Shown here: piece by piece, positions 40,569-49,508 of the stretch
How positions within the stretch are numbered: the stretch's first letter is position 1
Layout of the letters: each line of letters begins with the position of its first letter
NCBI RefSeq assembly: GCF_003352185.1
Contig: NZ_CP029608.1
Span: 2,480,001 to 2,544,000, forward strand
From: Pseudomonas kribbensis
GTDB lineage: Bacteria > Pseudomonadota > Gammaproteobacteria > Pseudomonadales > Pseudomonadaceae
Reading direction: 5' to 3'
Length of the DNA stretch: 64,000 nucleotides
Notes under the pieces: generated by a model
Databases searched by the model: none
What the model saw: the letters and a program-made list of their open reading frames with translations, nothing else
What the model was told of the DNA's origin: nothing
Position numbers and translations under genes: made by a program

Positions 40569-42779
40569 TCAGCTCGATTGGGCGGTGTCGTCTTCCGGGA
40601 GTTCCTCCCGCAGATCCTGCTGCCCCGGCAGCTCGGTGATCACGCTGAAATCCGTAACCTCCACGGCCCCCAGCCCATAACCCAGCAAGTGGAATGAGAA
40701 GGCCTTGCGCGGTTGCGGGTTGTCGAAACTGAAGTCCATTTCCAGCGGCTGCTCCGCCGTGGCGACCATTTCCGAAGGTAGGCCCAGTTGCACGTCCTGC
40801 TCGAACTCCTTGGCCTTGAGCTGGATGTACGCCGCCTGTTGCGGGTCCATCGAGCGCACGGTCAGGCGCACGCGGGTGTGCGAGCCCTTGGGCATTTCCA
40901 GGTATTGCGCGCCGATCAGGTTGTCGGCCCAGTCATCCTTGATCTGCGCCTGCAGCGGGATGACGTTGTCGCTGCCGAACTGATAGCGCTGATTCAGTGG
41001 AGTGCGCAGCAGCGACAGGTCCAGTGCATCGGCACGGGCCGCAATCTGCCGCGCATTCTGGCCGCTGGCATTGCCCTTGAACGTGGCGCTTTCGGCGATG
41101 AAACCTTCGCTGGCATAAGCGCGGCAGCGCCGTGGCATGTCGCATTCGGTGAGGATGCCGTGGCCGTCGTGGTAGCGCAGTTTGCCGTTGGTGAACGACA
41201 TGATTTCGCGCCCGGTGTCGTAGTCGCGAAACAGAGAGCGGCCGCTAAGTGCGGCGGGCACCGGCAGGTCAAAGTAATCGAGGATCGATGCGCTCAGATC
41301 GACATGCCCGTAGACCCCGGCGTTCAGGTGTGGCAACTGGGCCTGTTCCGGTGCGAGGGTCAGGTTGAAGCCCCAGGACGAGGCGAGCCGCACGCCATCG
41401 ATGCCATGGGATTCGTCCGAGGTGATCACCACCAGCGTGTCTTTCAGCACGCCCTGGCGTTCGAGGCCGCTGAGGAACTGGTCCAGGGCATCGTCCAGAT
41501 ACCCGACGGCGGCCTGTTTCGGCGTGTCGTAGCGTTGCAGGTAGTCTTCCGGCGCGGAGTAGGGCTGATGGGTGCCGACGGTCAGCAGGGTCAGCATCCA
41601 CGGTTTTTTCTGTTTCTTCAGTTGGCCGACGTAACCCAGCGCGCCTTCGAAGAAGGCCTTGTCGTCCTTGCCCCACGGGAATTCCAGGTAGTTGGCGTTG
41701 GTGAACCACTCAAGGCCATGGGTCGCATCGAAGCCGATGTGCGGCATGATCTTGTCTTTGGCCATGAAGCGCAGGCCGGCGCCTTGCAGGTAATGCGTAG
41801 TGAAACCGTTCTGACGCAATTGGGCTGGCAGGCAGGCCTGATTGCGTTCGTTCTGGGTCAGCATTTCCACGCCTTTGGGCGTACCGTTGTTCAGCTTGTC
41901 GTAATCGCCGCAAAGCATGGCGTACAGGCCGCGAATGGTCTGGTGCGTGTGCAATACGTAATCCGGCGTGTTCATGCCGCGCTCGGCCCAACGGCTGAGC
42001 TTGGGCATCAGGTCTTCCTGATAATGACTGCCGATGGCCTCGCGATTGGCGCGGATGTAGGCGCCGGGAATGCCTTCTACGGCAACGATCAGTACGTTGC
42101 GTGCCTGGCCTTTTGCTGCCAGTAACGAGTGGCCGTTCAAGTCGAGGTCAGTGAGCCCGGCCATCGAGGGGGGAGGTATTTCGCTACCGCCTTCCAGCCA
42201 TTCCTCGGCCTGCATTTGCGCGTCGGCGACCTGCGCGGCGAGCAACTGATGCGGCAGGTTGTACAGGCGCCATGGGTCGGCGTCGCTCGGCGAAAGATTC
42301 TGTGCGCCCCAATGGGCGGCAAACAGCAACACCGGTGCCGACCACACGGCGCGGGGCAGGGCCGGCGCCAGCGTTCCTCGGTTTGCCCACTGCGTCGCCA
42401 GCCACATCAACAGGCCCAGCAGCAATGCACCGGCCACTCCCGGATGGGCGAAGCCGCCACCGGTGGAGTTCTCGACGAATTGCGGGTCGATCAGGTAATG
42501 CAGGTCCTGGGGATTGGGCAGGCGCCCGACCGCACTGACCAGTTCTGCCGTCGCCACTGCCAGCAGACCCCAGAACACCAGCACCGGCAGGGCCAGCCAC
42601 CACGGCCGGCGATGCAACAGAACCACCAGCAGGCTGCCGATGGCCAGGTCCGAAAGATAGCCGAACAGGCTCGACCAGCCGAGTGCCGCACGCAAGCACA
42701 CCGGTACGATCAGGACCAGAAAAACCAGAGAGAGAAGACGGGCGTCGGGGTGCCGAAGCCGTTGAAAAAGAGCGCTCAC
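40569..42779 (-). CDS. LTA synthase-like sulfatase-fold membrane protein
   Basis: This is a 736-aa protein. The N-terminal third has about five membrane helices, and the periplasmic part has an alkaline-phosphatase/sulfatase fold. Family elements include RNVLIVAVEGIPG (metal-binding Glu), HTHQTIRGLYAMLCG with the likely Thr nucleophile, and TSDESHGIDG (late metal ligands). It may transfer phosphoglycerol or phosphoethanolamine groups to envelope glycans. Translation begins at GTG 42779. The C-terminal 100 residues form an extra beta-rich tail. It is convergent with the receptor gene. Confidence 0.85.
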   Translation of the reverse strand: MSALFQRLRHPDARLLSLVFLVLIVPVCLRAALGWSSLFGYLSDLAIGSLLVVLLHRRPWWLALPVLVFWGLLAVATAELVSAVGRLPNPQDLHYLIDPQFVENSTGGGFAHPGVAGALLLGLLMWLATQWANRGTLAPALPRAVWSAPVLLFAAHWGAQNLSPSDADPWRLYNLPHQLLAAQVADAQMQAEEWLEGGSEIPPPSMAGLTDLDLNGHSLLAAKGQARNVLIVAVEGIPGAYIRANREAIGSHYQEDLMPKLSRWAERGMNTPDYVLHTHQTIRGLYAMLCGDYDKLNNGTPKGVEMLTQNERNQACLPAQLRQNGFTTHYLQGAGLRFMAKDKIMPHIGFDATHGLEWFTNANYLEFPWGKDDKAFFEGALGYVGQLKKQKKPWMLTLLTVGTHQPYSAPEDYLQRYDTPKQAAVGYLDDALDQFLSGLERQGVLKDTLVVITSDESHGIDGVRLASSWGFNLTLAPEQAQLPHLNAGVYGHVDLSASILDYFDLPVPAALSGRSLFRDYDTGREIMSFTNGKLRYHDGHGILTECDMPRRCRAYASEGFIAESATFKGNASGQNARQIAARADALDLSLLRTPLNQRYQFGSDNVIPLQAQIKDDWADNLIGAQYLEMPKGSHTRVRLTVRSMDPQQAAYIQLKAKEFEQDVQLGLPSEMVATAEQPLEMDFSFDNPQPRKAFSFHLLGYGLGAVEVTDFSVITELPGQQDLREELPEDDTAQSS

Positions 42780-42823
42780 AAAAAAGACCTTCCAGCCATC
42801 AAACCGTCATAAAAGTGTGCGCG

Positions 42824-42832
42824 ATGATACCA
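42824..42832 (-). promoter_or_regulatory. Extended -10 promoter element of the sulfatase gene
   Basis: On the minus strand TGGTATCAT forms an extended -10 about 45 bp before the GTG start. The same word occurs before the SCO1 gene at 46823-46831. No convincing -35 is seen. Confidence 0.4.
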
Positions 42833-43078
42833 AGGGTGGGCTGTCTGATCGCCCTTTTAAACGCGAAGCTGATCCGCTGTCGAACGGCTGTGCGATCACG
42901 GCGAAATGCCTGAGGCCCAGACCTGCGTTCATGTCAGGGGTGGCGGAAGGCTTTTTCCGGCGTACCGGAGCAGGGGATTAATTGTTTCAGGCTGTTTATT
43001 ACGCCTTTGATCCCTTTCGGCTGCATTTGCGAAACGTTGCGATTTACAATGCCCGACCTCTGATGGAGACCTGCCTCC
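42833..43078. other. Intergenic region with no recognised gene
   Basis: The spacer between the divergent sulfatase and sterol desaturase genes is about 300 bp overall. Apart from the extended -10 at 42824 and a Shine-Dalgarno GGAG at 43065-43068, I see no open frame, repeat or clear hairpin. Confidence 0.5.
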
Positions 43079-43082
43079 GTGG

Positions 43083-44111
43083 ATGTCCTCACGCAACTCA
43101 ACGCTTATCTGCACCGACTGCTGGTTGAACCGGTCGCCGAGCAGTTCTTCAGATCTGTTCGATCTGAACGGTCGCATCGGCGTGGTGTTTATCTTCACCT
43201 CCTATTGCGTGGCCTATGGTCTGTTCCGCTACAGAAAATCCCGAGGCCTGACCGAGGCCCCAGGCTTCTGGCAGTTCCTCGGCGGCGGTCGCGTGCATGG
43301 GCATCGCTCGGCGTGGCTGGATTATCGCTACTACTTCATCAAGGGCATTCTGCGGGTCGCGCTGGTGTTGCCGGTCGTGGCGCTGGTCGATCCGCATATC
43401 CTGCGCTCAGGCGACTACGTGCAGTTTTTCACCCGACTCTGGGGCGCCCGCGAGCAGGTCTCGGATCATCCGTCGATCGCGTTGTTATACGGCCTCGGCG
43501 TATTTGTGTTCAGGGACTTTTTGCACTACTGGATTCACCGCGCCTTTCATTCCCGCTTTCTGTGGGAATTTCATAAGGTCCATCATTCGGCACCGGTGCT
43601 GGTGCCGGCCACGGCCAGCCGGATTCACATCGTCGAATCGATCATTGAACGAATCGTCATCACCGCCGGCCTTGGCGCCTTCGCCGGTGTGGTCTGGTAC
43701 GCCTGTGGCGGGGAGGTCAGCCGCTACACCCTGTTCGGCGTGACCTGGCTGGCATTGATCATCAACAGCCTGGGGGCCAATCTGCGGCACAGCCATGTCT
43801 GGCTGTCGTTCGGGCCGGCGGTCGAGCATGTGCTCAACAGCCCGGCCCAGCACCAGATTCACCACAGCGACGCCCCGCGACATTTCAACAAGAACTTCGC
43901 GATCAATCTGTCACTGTGGGACTGGTTGTTCGGCACGCTGTACGTCACCACTTCAAAACCCGAAACCTTGCGCTTCGGCACGGGCGAGCAAGACCGCACA
44001 CGTTATCTGACGGTGTACAGCCTGATCGTCACGCCGTTTGTGGACACAGCGAAACGCTTGTCGTCGAACGCCGACGGGCTCAGAACCTGGTTCAACCAGC
44101 GTACGCCATAA
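43083..44111 (+). CDS. Sterol desaturase/fatty acid hydroxylase family protein (probable frameshift near 5' end)
   Basis: This is an integral-membrane di-iron hydroxylase. The His boxes HYWIH, HKVHH and HQIHH are intact, and four or more hydrophobic helices are present. The first 23 codons of this frame (MSSRNSTLICTDCW..., Ser/Cys-rich) look wrong. The frame beginning at GTG 43079 reads VDVLTQLNAYLHRLLVEPVA, has a GGAG 10 nt upstream and GC-rich third positions. Dropping one base near 43151 would join that start to the desaturase body as EQFF-DLFDLNGRIG. Either the gene is N-terminally altered or the assembly has a one-base error. Confidence 0.8.
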   Translation: MSSRNSTLICTDCWLNRSPSSSSDLFDLNGRIGVVFIFTSYCVAYGLFRYRKSRGLTEAPGFWQFLGGGRVHGHRSAWLDYRYYFIKGILRVALVLPVVALVDPHILRSGDYVQFFTRLWGAREQVSDHPSIALLYGLGVFVFRDFLHYWIHRAFHSRFLWEFHKVHHSAPVLVPATASRIHIVESIIERIVITAGLGAFAGVVWYACGGEVSRYTLFGVTWLALIINSLGANLRHSHVWLSFGPAVEHVLNSPAQHQIHHSDAPRHFNKNFAINLSLWDWLFGTLYVTTSKPETLRFGTGEQDRTRYLTVYSLIVTPFVDTAKRLSSNADGLRTWFNQRTP

Positions 44112-44514
44112 GGGCTTTGCCGAAGGCCTGTACGCCACGCCCGAATTGCTGGCGGAGCAGGGCGTGCCCGAAACGCCTGAGGACTTACGCCGTTTTTCGC
44201 TGATCGGCCCGGATCGCAATTCGGGCGAGATCGAGTTTCTGCGCGAGCGCGGCTTCGATTGTTCCGCCGAGAACACGGCGATCCGCACCGATGATCAACT
44301 GGCGCAATGGGCGGCGTTGCGTGCCGGATTGGGGATTGGCGTGTGTTCCCGGCAACTGGCACAGCGTCATGGCTTGGTCCGAGTCTTACCTGAGTTCTTG
44401 GATTTTGCGGTGGATGTGTGGATCGCCATGCATCAGGACATGCGTCGGGTACAGCGGGTTTCGGCGGTGTTCGATGGCTTGGGCGCGGGCTTGCAGGCGC
44501 TTCTGGAAGGCTGA
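44110..44514 (+). pseudogene. 3' remnant of a LysR-family regulator gene
   Basis: This frame encodes about 134 residues equal to the C-terminal half of a LysR effector domain (GLYATPELLAEQGVP, FSLIGPDRN, RTDDQLAQWAALRAGLGIGV, VWIAMHQDMRRVQRV). The DNA-binding half is absent. The upstream sequence in this frame is antisense-like read-through of the desaturase 3' end. It is a truncated relic. Confidence 0.75.
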
Positions 44515-44525
44515 CGTTCAGGTGA

Positions 44526-44900
44526 AATCAAAAAGTGCTGAGTTCCTGCGACGTACTCGGCGGCCAGGCCACGTTCAACGTGCTCTACACCACAGAAAAA
44601 TTCCACGACGAAAACCCGAAAACCTACAAGGCGTTCTACGACGCCCTGGCCGAGGCCGAGCAGATCATCAAGGCTGACAAGCCTGCGGCGGCTCAGACCT
44701 ACATTCGCGTCGAGCAGTCGACGCTACCGCCGGCGCTGGTGGAGAAAATCGTCACCGACCCGGAAATCGATTTCACCGTGATGCCGCAGCGCACCTTTAT
44801 ATATGCAGAGAAACTGCAGGAGCTGGGTGTGCTGAAAAACAAGGCGGACAGCTGGAAGGATTATTTCTTCGAAGAGGCGCATGGTGAGGCGGGGAGTTGA
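44526..44900 (+). pseudogene. 3' remnant of an ABC sulfonate/nitrate-type solute-binding gene
   Basis: The coding frame matches the C-terminal third (about 120 aa) of NMT1/SsuA-like binding proteins: VLGGQATFNVLYTTEKFHDENP, described by its blocks FNVLYTTEKFHDENP, AAQTYIRVEQSTLPPAL, DFTVMPQRTFIYAEKL and a closing SWKDYFFEEAHG. There is no signal peptide or N-terminal lobe, and an in-frame stop lies just upstream. It sits directly after the LysR relic, so both are probably scars of one deletion. Confidence 0.75.
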
Positions 44901-44998
44901 ATCCCAGGGCATTCTGGACACCGTAGTGGCCTCTTAGTAGCATTTGCCGCCAGCGCTCTGAGCCCATAGTGCAATGCTCTGAATCTACAAGGACGGCC

Positions 44999-45544
44999 AT
45001 GCTTGATTTTCTGTACCGCAAAATGAATGTCGATTTTATTGTCTGGAGTGGCACGGTACGCAAAATCCAAAAGCTCACTGACGACGACGGGTATGTCGAA
45101 ACGGTCGTGCGAATCGAAAACGATAATGGCGAGATCGAGGACATCGATGTTTCCGGCCTTGAGTTCGATCTGAAACGAAACCATCGCGTCAGCGTCTTCA
45201 ATGCCACCACGGCGGCCATCGACTACAGCGTCTTTGCCTTGTTGCGCAATGACTGCCTGTCTCGGTCCGCATTGCTGGTTGATGGCGAAATGCTTTTCAA
45301 GGAGCTGGGTATAAAACTCCCCAGGTTCACCATTTTCCTGATTTCGTTGGTGTACGGCGCGATCGCGACCTGGATCGCTGGAGAGGGGGGATTGATTTCC
45401 GCCATCGTCCTTTTCGGCGCTCTGCACATGGACGGAAGCCGACGTCGCAAGCTTTTCGCTGCCAGAATCGAGGCTCATTTACACAAGCTCGATAAGCAGT
45501 ATCAAAGCCACCGCATGGTCAAAAGAGCGCTGGCGCGATCGTGA
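44999..45544 (+). CDS. Uncharacterised protein with a central membrane segment
   Basis: This 181-aa protein has a soluble N-terminal part (about 1-110) and one or two hydrophobic helices (about 118-145: FTIFLISLVYGAIATWIAG then GLISAIVLFGALHM). A basic C-terminal tail follows. I recognise no family. ATG 44999 has AAGGA 6 nt upstream. Base and codon use look more AT-rich than the neighbours, which with the flanking relics suggests an acquired gene. Confidence 0.65.
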   Translation: MLDFLYRKMNVDFIVWSGTVRKIQKLTDDDGYVETVVRIENDNGEIEDIDVSGLEFDLKRNHRVSVFNATTAAIDYSVFALLRNDCLSRSALLVDGEMLFKELGIKLPRFTIFLISLVYGAIATWIAGEGGLISAIVLFGALHMDGSRRRKLFAARIEAHLHKLDKQYQSHRMVKRALARS

Positions 45545-45599
45545 TGAGCGTCGGGAGCGTCATCCATGTCGAGTTGAAACCGGCTTGACACCTAGACGC

Positions 45600-45645
45600 A
45601 AACGGGGCGGCATGATCGTCGATCATGCCGCCCCGTTTGTTTTTT
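45600..45645. terminator. Strong terminator between convergent genes
   Basis: A perfect 18-bp stem (45600-45617 with 45621-45638) with a 3-nt GTC loop is followed by GTTTTTT on the plus strand. It can end transcription from the orphan gene and probably from the minus-strand copper genes. Confidence 0.9.
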
Positions 45646-45671
45646 GAAGCCGTAACGCGGTCAGCCGGCGA

Positions 45672-46151
45672 TCAATGCATCTTGCTGTGATCGTGGCCTT
45701 CCATGTTGGTCAGCGAGCGCACTGGCGCCTGGACTTCGATGGCCTGTTTCTCGCCCTTGGCATTTTCCACGGTCAGGGTCAGCGGCACGGTTTCGCCTTC
45801 CTTCAGTTGACCGTTCAGGCCCATCAGCATCACGTGGTAGCCGTTCGGATCGAACTTCACAGCCTTGCCGGCCGGCAGGTCGACCGAGTTGACCGGGCCC
45901 ATGCTCATCACGTCGTTTTTCATGGTCATTTCGTGAATCTGCACGTCCTTGGCCACCGGCGAGGCAACGCTCAGCAGTTTGCTGTCGCTGTCGGCGGTGA
46001 CGGTCATGAACGCGCCGCTGGCCGACTGGTTTGGCACGGTTGCACGCACCCAGGCGTCATCGACCCTGGTCTGCGCCGAAACCTGGAAGGCCAGGCCCAG
46101 CAGGGACAGGCCCAGTGCGGCACGTTTGATGTTGTTCAGGAAAGGGTTCAT
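45672..46151 (-). CDS. PCu(A)C copper chaperone
   Basis: This 159-aa periplasmic copper(I) chaperone supplies copper to cytochrome oxidase assembly. A Sec signal (ends FQVSAQT) is followed by the copper-binding His/Met set: HEMTMKNDVMSM (about 77-88) and YHVMLMGL (about 109-116). A GHDHSKMH tail may bind metal as well. The start shares one base with the SCO1 stop (TGATG), so the pair is coupled. Confidence 0.92.
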   Translation of the reverse strand: MNPFLNNIKRAALGLSLLGLAFQVSAQTRVDDAWVRATVPNQSASGAFMTVTADSDSKLLSVASPVAKDVQIHEMTMKNDVMSMGPVNSVDLPAGKAVKFDPNGYHVMLMGLNGQLKEGETVPLTLTVENAKGEKQAIEVQAPVRSLTNMEGHDHSKMH

Positions 46152-46756
46152 CAGCAGACCTCCATGACGGTTTGCAAATCTTCCGTACACTCTTGTGCAG
46201 AAAGCGATTGGGACAGACCCACGCGCAGGTTGCCGCGGGTGTCGTAGACATAACTGGTAGACGTGTGCGACAGGGTGTAAGTGTCGCCGGCAGGGACTTT
46301 TTCGTAGAAGACGTCGAATTCCTTGGCGGTGGCCTTGGTTTCCTCGAGGGTGCCGTAGAGGGCGACGAAGCTCGGGTCGAAGGTCTTGACGTAGGCGTCG
46401 AGGATTTGCGGCGTATCGCGTTCCGGGTCGAGGGTGATGAACACCACTTGCAGGATGTCGCCATCCTTGCCCATCAGCTTCTTGATTTTCGCCGCGCGGG
46501 CCAGGGTCGTCGGGCAGACCGCCGGGCACTGGGTGAAACCGAAGAAAATCATCGGCATCAGGCCGCGAAAGCTCGACAGCGTCACGGTGTTGCCTTCGGT
46601 GTCCTTGAGCTTGAAGGTGCGTCCGAGGATCTTGTCGCTCAGATCCTTGCCGTACTTGTACGACAGTTGGCCGCGGGTGTCGCAGCCGGCGAGCAGGCCC
46701 AGACCGAGCACGCCCATTCCCGCAAGCACCTTGCGGCGAGTCAACAAAGCCGTCAT
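46151..46756 (-). CDS. SCO1/SenC family copper-delivery lipoprotein
   Basis: This 201-aa thioredoxin-fold protein is anchored by a lipobox LAGC (Cys25). The copper/redox motif CPAVC follows FFGFTQ, and the distal His lies in LSHTSTSYVYD. Together with the PCu(A)C gene it should load copper into the CuA or CuB site of a terminal oxidase. Its promoter region has an extended -10 at 46823-46831. Confidence 0.92.
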   Translation of the reverse strand: MTALLTRRKVLAGMGVLGLGLLAGCDTRGQLSYKYGKDLSDKILGRTFKLKDTEGNTVTLSSFRGLMPMIFFGFTQCPAVCPTTLARAAKIKKLMGKDGDILQVVFITLDPERDTPQILDAYVKTFDPSFVALYGTLEETKATAKEFDVFYEKVPAGDTYTLSHTSTSYVYDTRGNLRVGLSQSLSAQECTEDLQTVMEVC

Positions 46757-46822
46757 CTAATACCGCCTTTTGCAGCCCGCCGGTCAGCAAGACAGGCGGG
46801 GGGTTAACCGTAAAAGCGGCGC

Positions 46823-46831
46823 ATGATACCA
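46823..46831 (-). promoter_or_regulatory. Extended -10 promoter element of the SCO1-PCu(A)C operon
   Basis: TGGTATCAT on the minus strand lies about 67 bp before the SCO1 start. It matches the element before the sulfatase gene. Confidence 0.4.
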
Positions 46832-46912
46832 AAATGAACCGGCAGGTCGGTTTTTGATCACCGACGGATGTCAGATCTGGCGACAAAAGGTGTAAGAAAA
46901 CATGACCTGCGG

Positions 46913-48325
46913 TTATTGCGGTGACGGTTCCGCAGGGCTCCAGCTACCGCCCAGGGCGGTGTACAGGTTCACTTGCGCCACCAGTTGCGCCAACCGGTCG
47001 GAGATCAGACCTTGCTGCGAACTGAACAGCGAACGCTGGGCATCGAGAAACGTCAGGCTGCTGTCGACACCGGTCCGGTAGCGGTGCTGCGCCATGTCGT
47101 AATAGTCCTGCGTGGCCTGCACCAGATCGCGCTGGGCCTGTAGCTGCTGCTGATAGGTCTCCCGCGCGGCGAGACCATCGGACACTTCCTGAAATGCTGT
47201 CTGAATGGTCTTTTCGTATTCGGCGACGGTGATGTCCTTCTGCAGCTTCGCGTAATCGACGCTGGCGCGCAGGCTGCCGGCGTTGAAGATCGGCAGGTTG
47301 ATCTGCGGCTGGAAGGTCCAGGCGCCGGAGCCGCCCTTGAACAGTCCCGACAGGTCCCGACTCGACGTGCCGGCATTGGCCGTCAGGCTGACACTGGGAA
47401 AAAACGCCGCCCGGGCTGCGCCGATATTGGCGTTGGCAGCTTTCAGCTTGTATTCGGCCTGGAGAATGTCCGGCCGGCGTTGCAGCAGATCCGACGGCAA
47501 TCCGGCCGGTACTTGCGCCACCAGATCACTGGCCAGCGGGCGCGCCGGCAGCGTTTCCGGAACCGGCGCCCCGACCAGCAACGTCAGGCTATTAAGGTCC
47601 TGAGCGACCTGGCGTTGATAGCGGGCGAGGCTGGCACGGGTGCTGTCGACGCTGGTCTGCGCCTGGATCTGATCCAGCGCCGAAGATTTGCCGGCCTCCC
47701 GGTTGCGGGTGGTCAGGTGCAGGCTTTTCTCGTCGGCGGCCAGGGTTTCCTGAGCCAGGGCCAGCAATTCCTGATCGGCGCGCCAGGTCAGGTAGGCATT
47801 GGCAACGTTGGCCACCAGGCTCAGTTGCGCACTGCGCCGGGCCTCTTCGGTGGACAGCCAGCTCATCAAGGCCTGCTCGCTGAGGCTGCGGACCCGGCCA
47901 AAGAAATCCAGTTCATAGGCGCTGATGCCGAGGTTCGCCGAGTAGGTCGAGGTGATCGCCGCTTTGGTTTTGGTCACGCTGGCCGGCACCCGTTGCCGCA
48001 GCTCATTGGCATTGGCTGAAACCGCCGGCAGCAGATCGGCGCGTTGAATGCGGTACTGCGCCTGGAATGCTTCGACGTTCAGCGCGGCCACCCGCAAGTC
48101 GCGGTTATTGACCAGTGCGCTCTCGATCAACTGCTGTAACGCGGGGTCATTGAACAGCCCGCGCCAGTCCTCGACAGCGGTCGTGGTCTGGGTTGACGCA
48201 GGGTAGGCGGGGCCTTTTGGATACTGCGCCGCGCTGGGTGACGCCGGACGCTGGTAATCGGGAATCAGCGAGCAGCCGCCCATCAGCAACGCCATGGACA
48301 GCAGGGAGATCGGCAACCTGGACAT
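46913..48325 (-). CDS. OprM/NodT-family outer-membrane efflux lipoprotein
   Basis: This 470-aa TolC-like outer-membrane factor has a lipobox MGGC (Cys18), then SLIPDYQRP, the two-fold OEP repeat, and [20 protein letters not shown] in the middle. Such proteins normally sit with an RND or MacAB pump, but no pump gene adjoins this one. In Pseudomonas lipopeptide loci a NodT-like gene stands next to the LuxR regulator upstream of the NRPS and pairs with macAB downstream. That layout fits here, so export of the peptide is the likely role. Confidence 0.9.
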   Translation of the reverse strand: MSRLPISLLSMALLMGGCSLIPDYQRPASPSAAQYPKGPAYPASTQTTTAVEDWRGLFNDPALQQLIESALVNNRDLRVAALNVEAFQAQYRIQRADLLPAVSANANELRQRVPASVTKTKAAITSTYSANLGISAYELDFFGRVRSLSEQALMSWLSTEEARRSAQLSLVANVANAYLTWRADQELLALAQETLAADEKSLHLTTRNREAGKSSALDQIQAQTSVDSTRASLARYQRQVAQDLNSLTLLVGAPVPETLPARPLASDLVAQVPAGLPSDLLQRRPDILQAEYKLKAANANIGAARAAFFPSVSLTANAGTSSRDLSGLFKGGSGAWTFQPQINLPIFNAGSLRASVDYAKLQKDITVAEYEKTIQTAFQEVSDGLAARETYQQQLQAQRDLVQATQDYYDMAQHRYRTGVDSSLTFLDAQRSLFSSQQGLISDRLAQLVAQVNLYTALGGSWSPAEPSPQ

Positions 48326-48385
48326 CAAACAGCCTCGTTCACAAGTAGGAGTGGGCGCGAAGGCCCGTGATGAGAAAACGCCGGA

Positions 48386-49180
48386 TCAGGCCCCGGCCAT
48401 CCATTTCGCCAGACCGTGACGCCCGCTGACCCCGAGTTTGGCCGCCGCGCGTTTGAGGTAGGTCTCGATCGAGCTGTTCTTGACCCGCAACCGCTCGGCC
48501 ATCTGCGGCACGGTGCCGCCGGTCAGCAGGCCCAGACAGACTTCCTTCTCACGGACTGACAGGGTGATGTCGCCCAGTGCCAGGCGCTCGTCGAACACCT
48601 GCTGCAACGGTGTCTGCTCCTGATCGGCCTGAAGTGGGCGCGGTTGCCGGGCGATGATTTGCCGACGGATCTGCGCATGACGCTCGATCAACGGCAGCAG
48701 GGTGTCGGACAGGCTTTTGAGAAACGACAGCTCCGGCAGGGAAAACACCCGGTGCGTGTGAGGGCGGCAAAACGAGATGACACAGCGGCGGTTGGAGGTG
48801 CGTGACACCAGATTGCACTGATGGACGCTGTGGTGCGGGTGTCGTTGCTGCAGCGAGGCCTTGAGTTGAATCAGCAGCGAGTCATTCATCTCGATCATTT
48901 TCTGTAACAGCGGATGATCGTCCTGACATTGCAGCGGGTCCGGGGGCGGGAAGGTATCCGGCAAACCGGCGCTGCCCAGGGCCTTAATCTCGACCACGCT
49001 GGCCTCGCGCTCGTCGAGTGTCCATTCGCTGAGATCCACCCGGTTGACCGGCACCAGGGTGTCGACCAACTGAAACATGTTGGAGGCGAATCGTTCGTTC
49101 CCCGTACTGGCGATCAATTCGCCCAGTTGCCAGTAGAAGTGCGGGTTTTCCATGTTGCGAAGACTGCCGGTCAGATTCAT
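48386..49180 (-). CDS. LuxR-family regulator of the lipopeptide cluster
   Basis: This 264-aa regulator has a C-terminal LuxR helix-turn-helix (about 203-262: LSVREKEVCLGLLTGGTVPQ, then RLRVKNSSIETYLKRAAAKLG). The N-terminal 200 residues do not show an obvious autoinducer-binding signature, as in other lipopeptide LuxR regulators. It is divergent from the NRPS gene and very likely controls it. ATG 49180 follows AAGGA closely; ATG 49153 lacks a ribosome site. Confidence 0.9.
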   Translation of the reverse strand: MNLTGSLRNMENPHFYWQLGELIASTGNERFASNMFQLVDTLVPVNRVDLSEWTLDEREASVVEIKALGSAGLPDTFPPPDPLQCQDDHPLLQKMIEMNDSLLIQLKASLQQRHPHHSVHQCNLVSRTSNRRCVISFCRPHTHRVFSLPELSFLKSLSDTLLPLIERHAQIRRQIIARQPRPLQADQEQTPLQQVFDERLALGDITLSVREKEVCLGLLTGGTVPQMAERLRVKNSSIETYLKRAAAKLGVSGRHGLAKWMAGA

Positions 49181-49300
49181 ATCCTTGTCATCCCTGATTT
49201 AAAGCCATTGCCGAATCATCTGCCGTGCATGCACCTGTGAAGCCGCCAACCAGCGTTTCTCCTTGAAATCGATCTGGAGCGGGATTTAAGCCTATGCATT

Positions 49301-49320
49301 TGTCCTACGTCTGTAGGGGA
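49301..49320 (+). promoter_or_regulatory. Imperfect palindrome TGTCCTAC-N4-GTAGGGGA, candidate LuxR site
   Basis: The half-sites pair at six of eight positions. The form resembles the palindromic syr-syp box bound in Pseudomonas NRPS promoters. A related TGTCCTACAGGA lies at 49497-49508 nearer the NRPS start. Confidence 0.35.
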
Positions 49321-49496
49321 AAACGGGGACACAAAGTGCCACTAATTCCGAAAAAATGGCGTCACGTTTCTGTCAGATCTATGTGTAAGGGCTCGTAGTC
49401 CGTGACTGTACGGTCTAGTGGGAACCCCGAAAACCGGGGCTCGGACCGCCGCGTCCCACATTTGCGAGGCGCTGGTCGGTAGTAGCGTGTGGCGAT

Positions 49497-49508
49497 TGTC
49501 CTACAGGA
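49497..49508 (+). promoter_or_regulatory. Second TGTCCTAC element
   Basis: TGTCCTACAGGA repeats the first eight bases of the palindrome at 49301 and contains its own small dyad, TCCT-AC-AGGA. It is 175 bp before the NRPS start. Confidence 0.3.

Noticed and set aside
49411..49448. A defined small RNA gene
   Set aside because: A hairpin is present but no promoter or terminator can be assigned; kept only as an observation.
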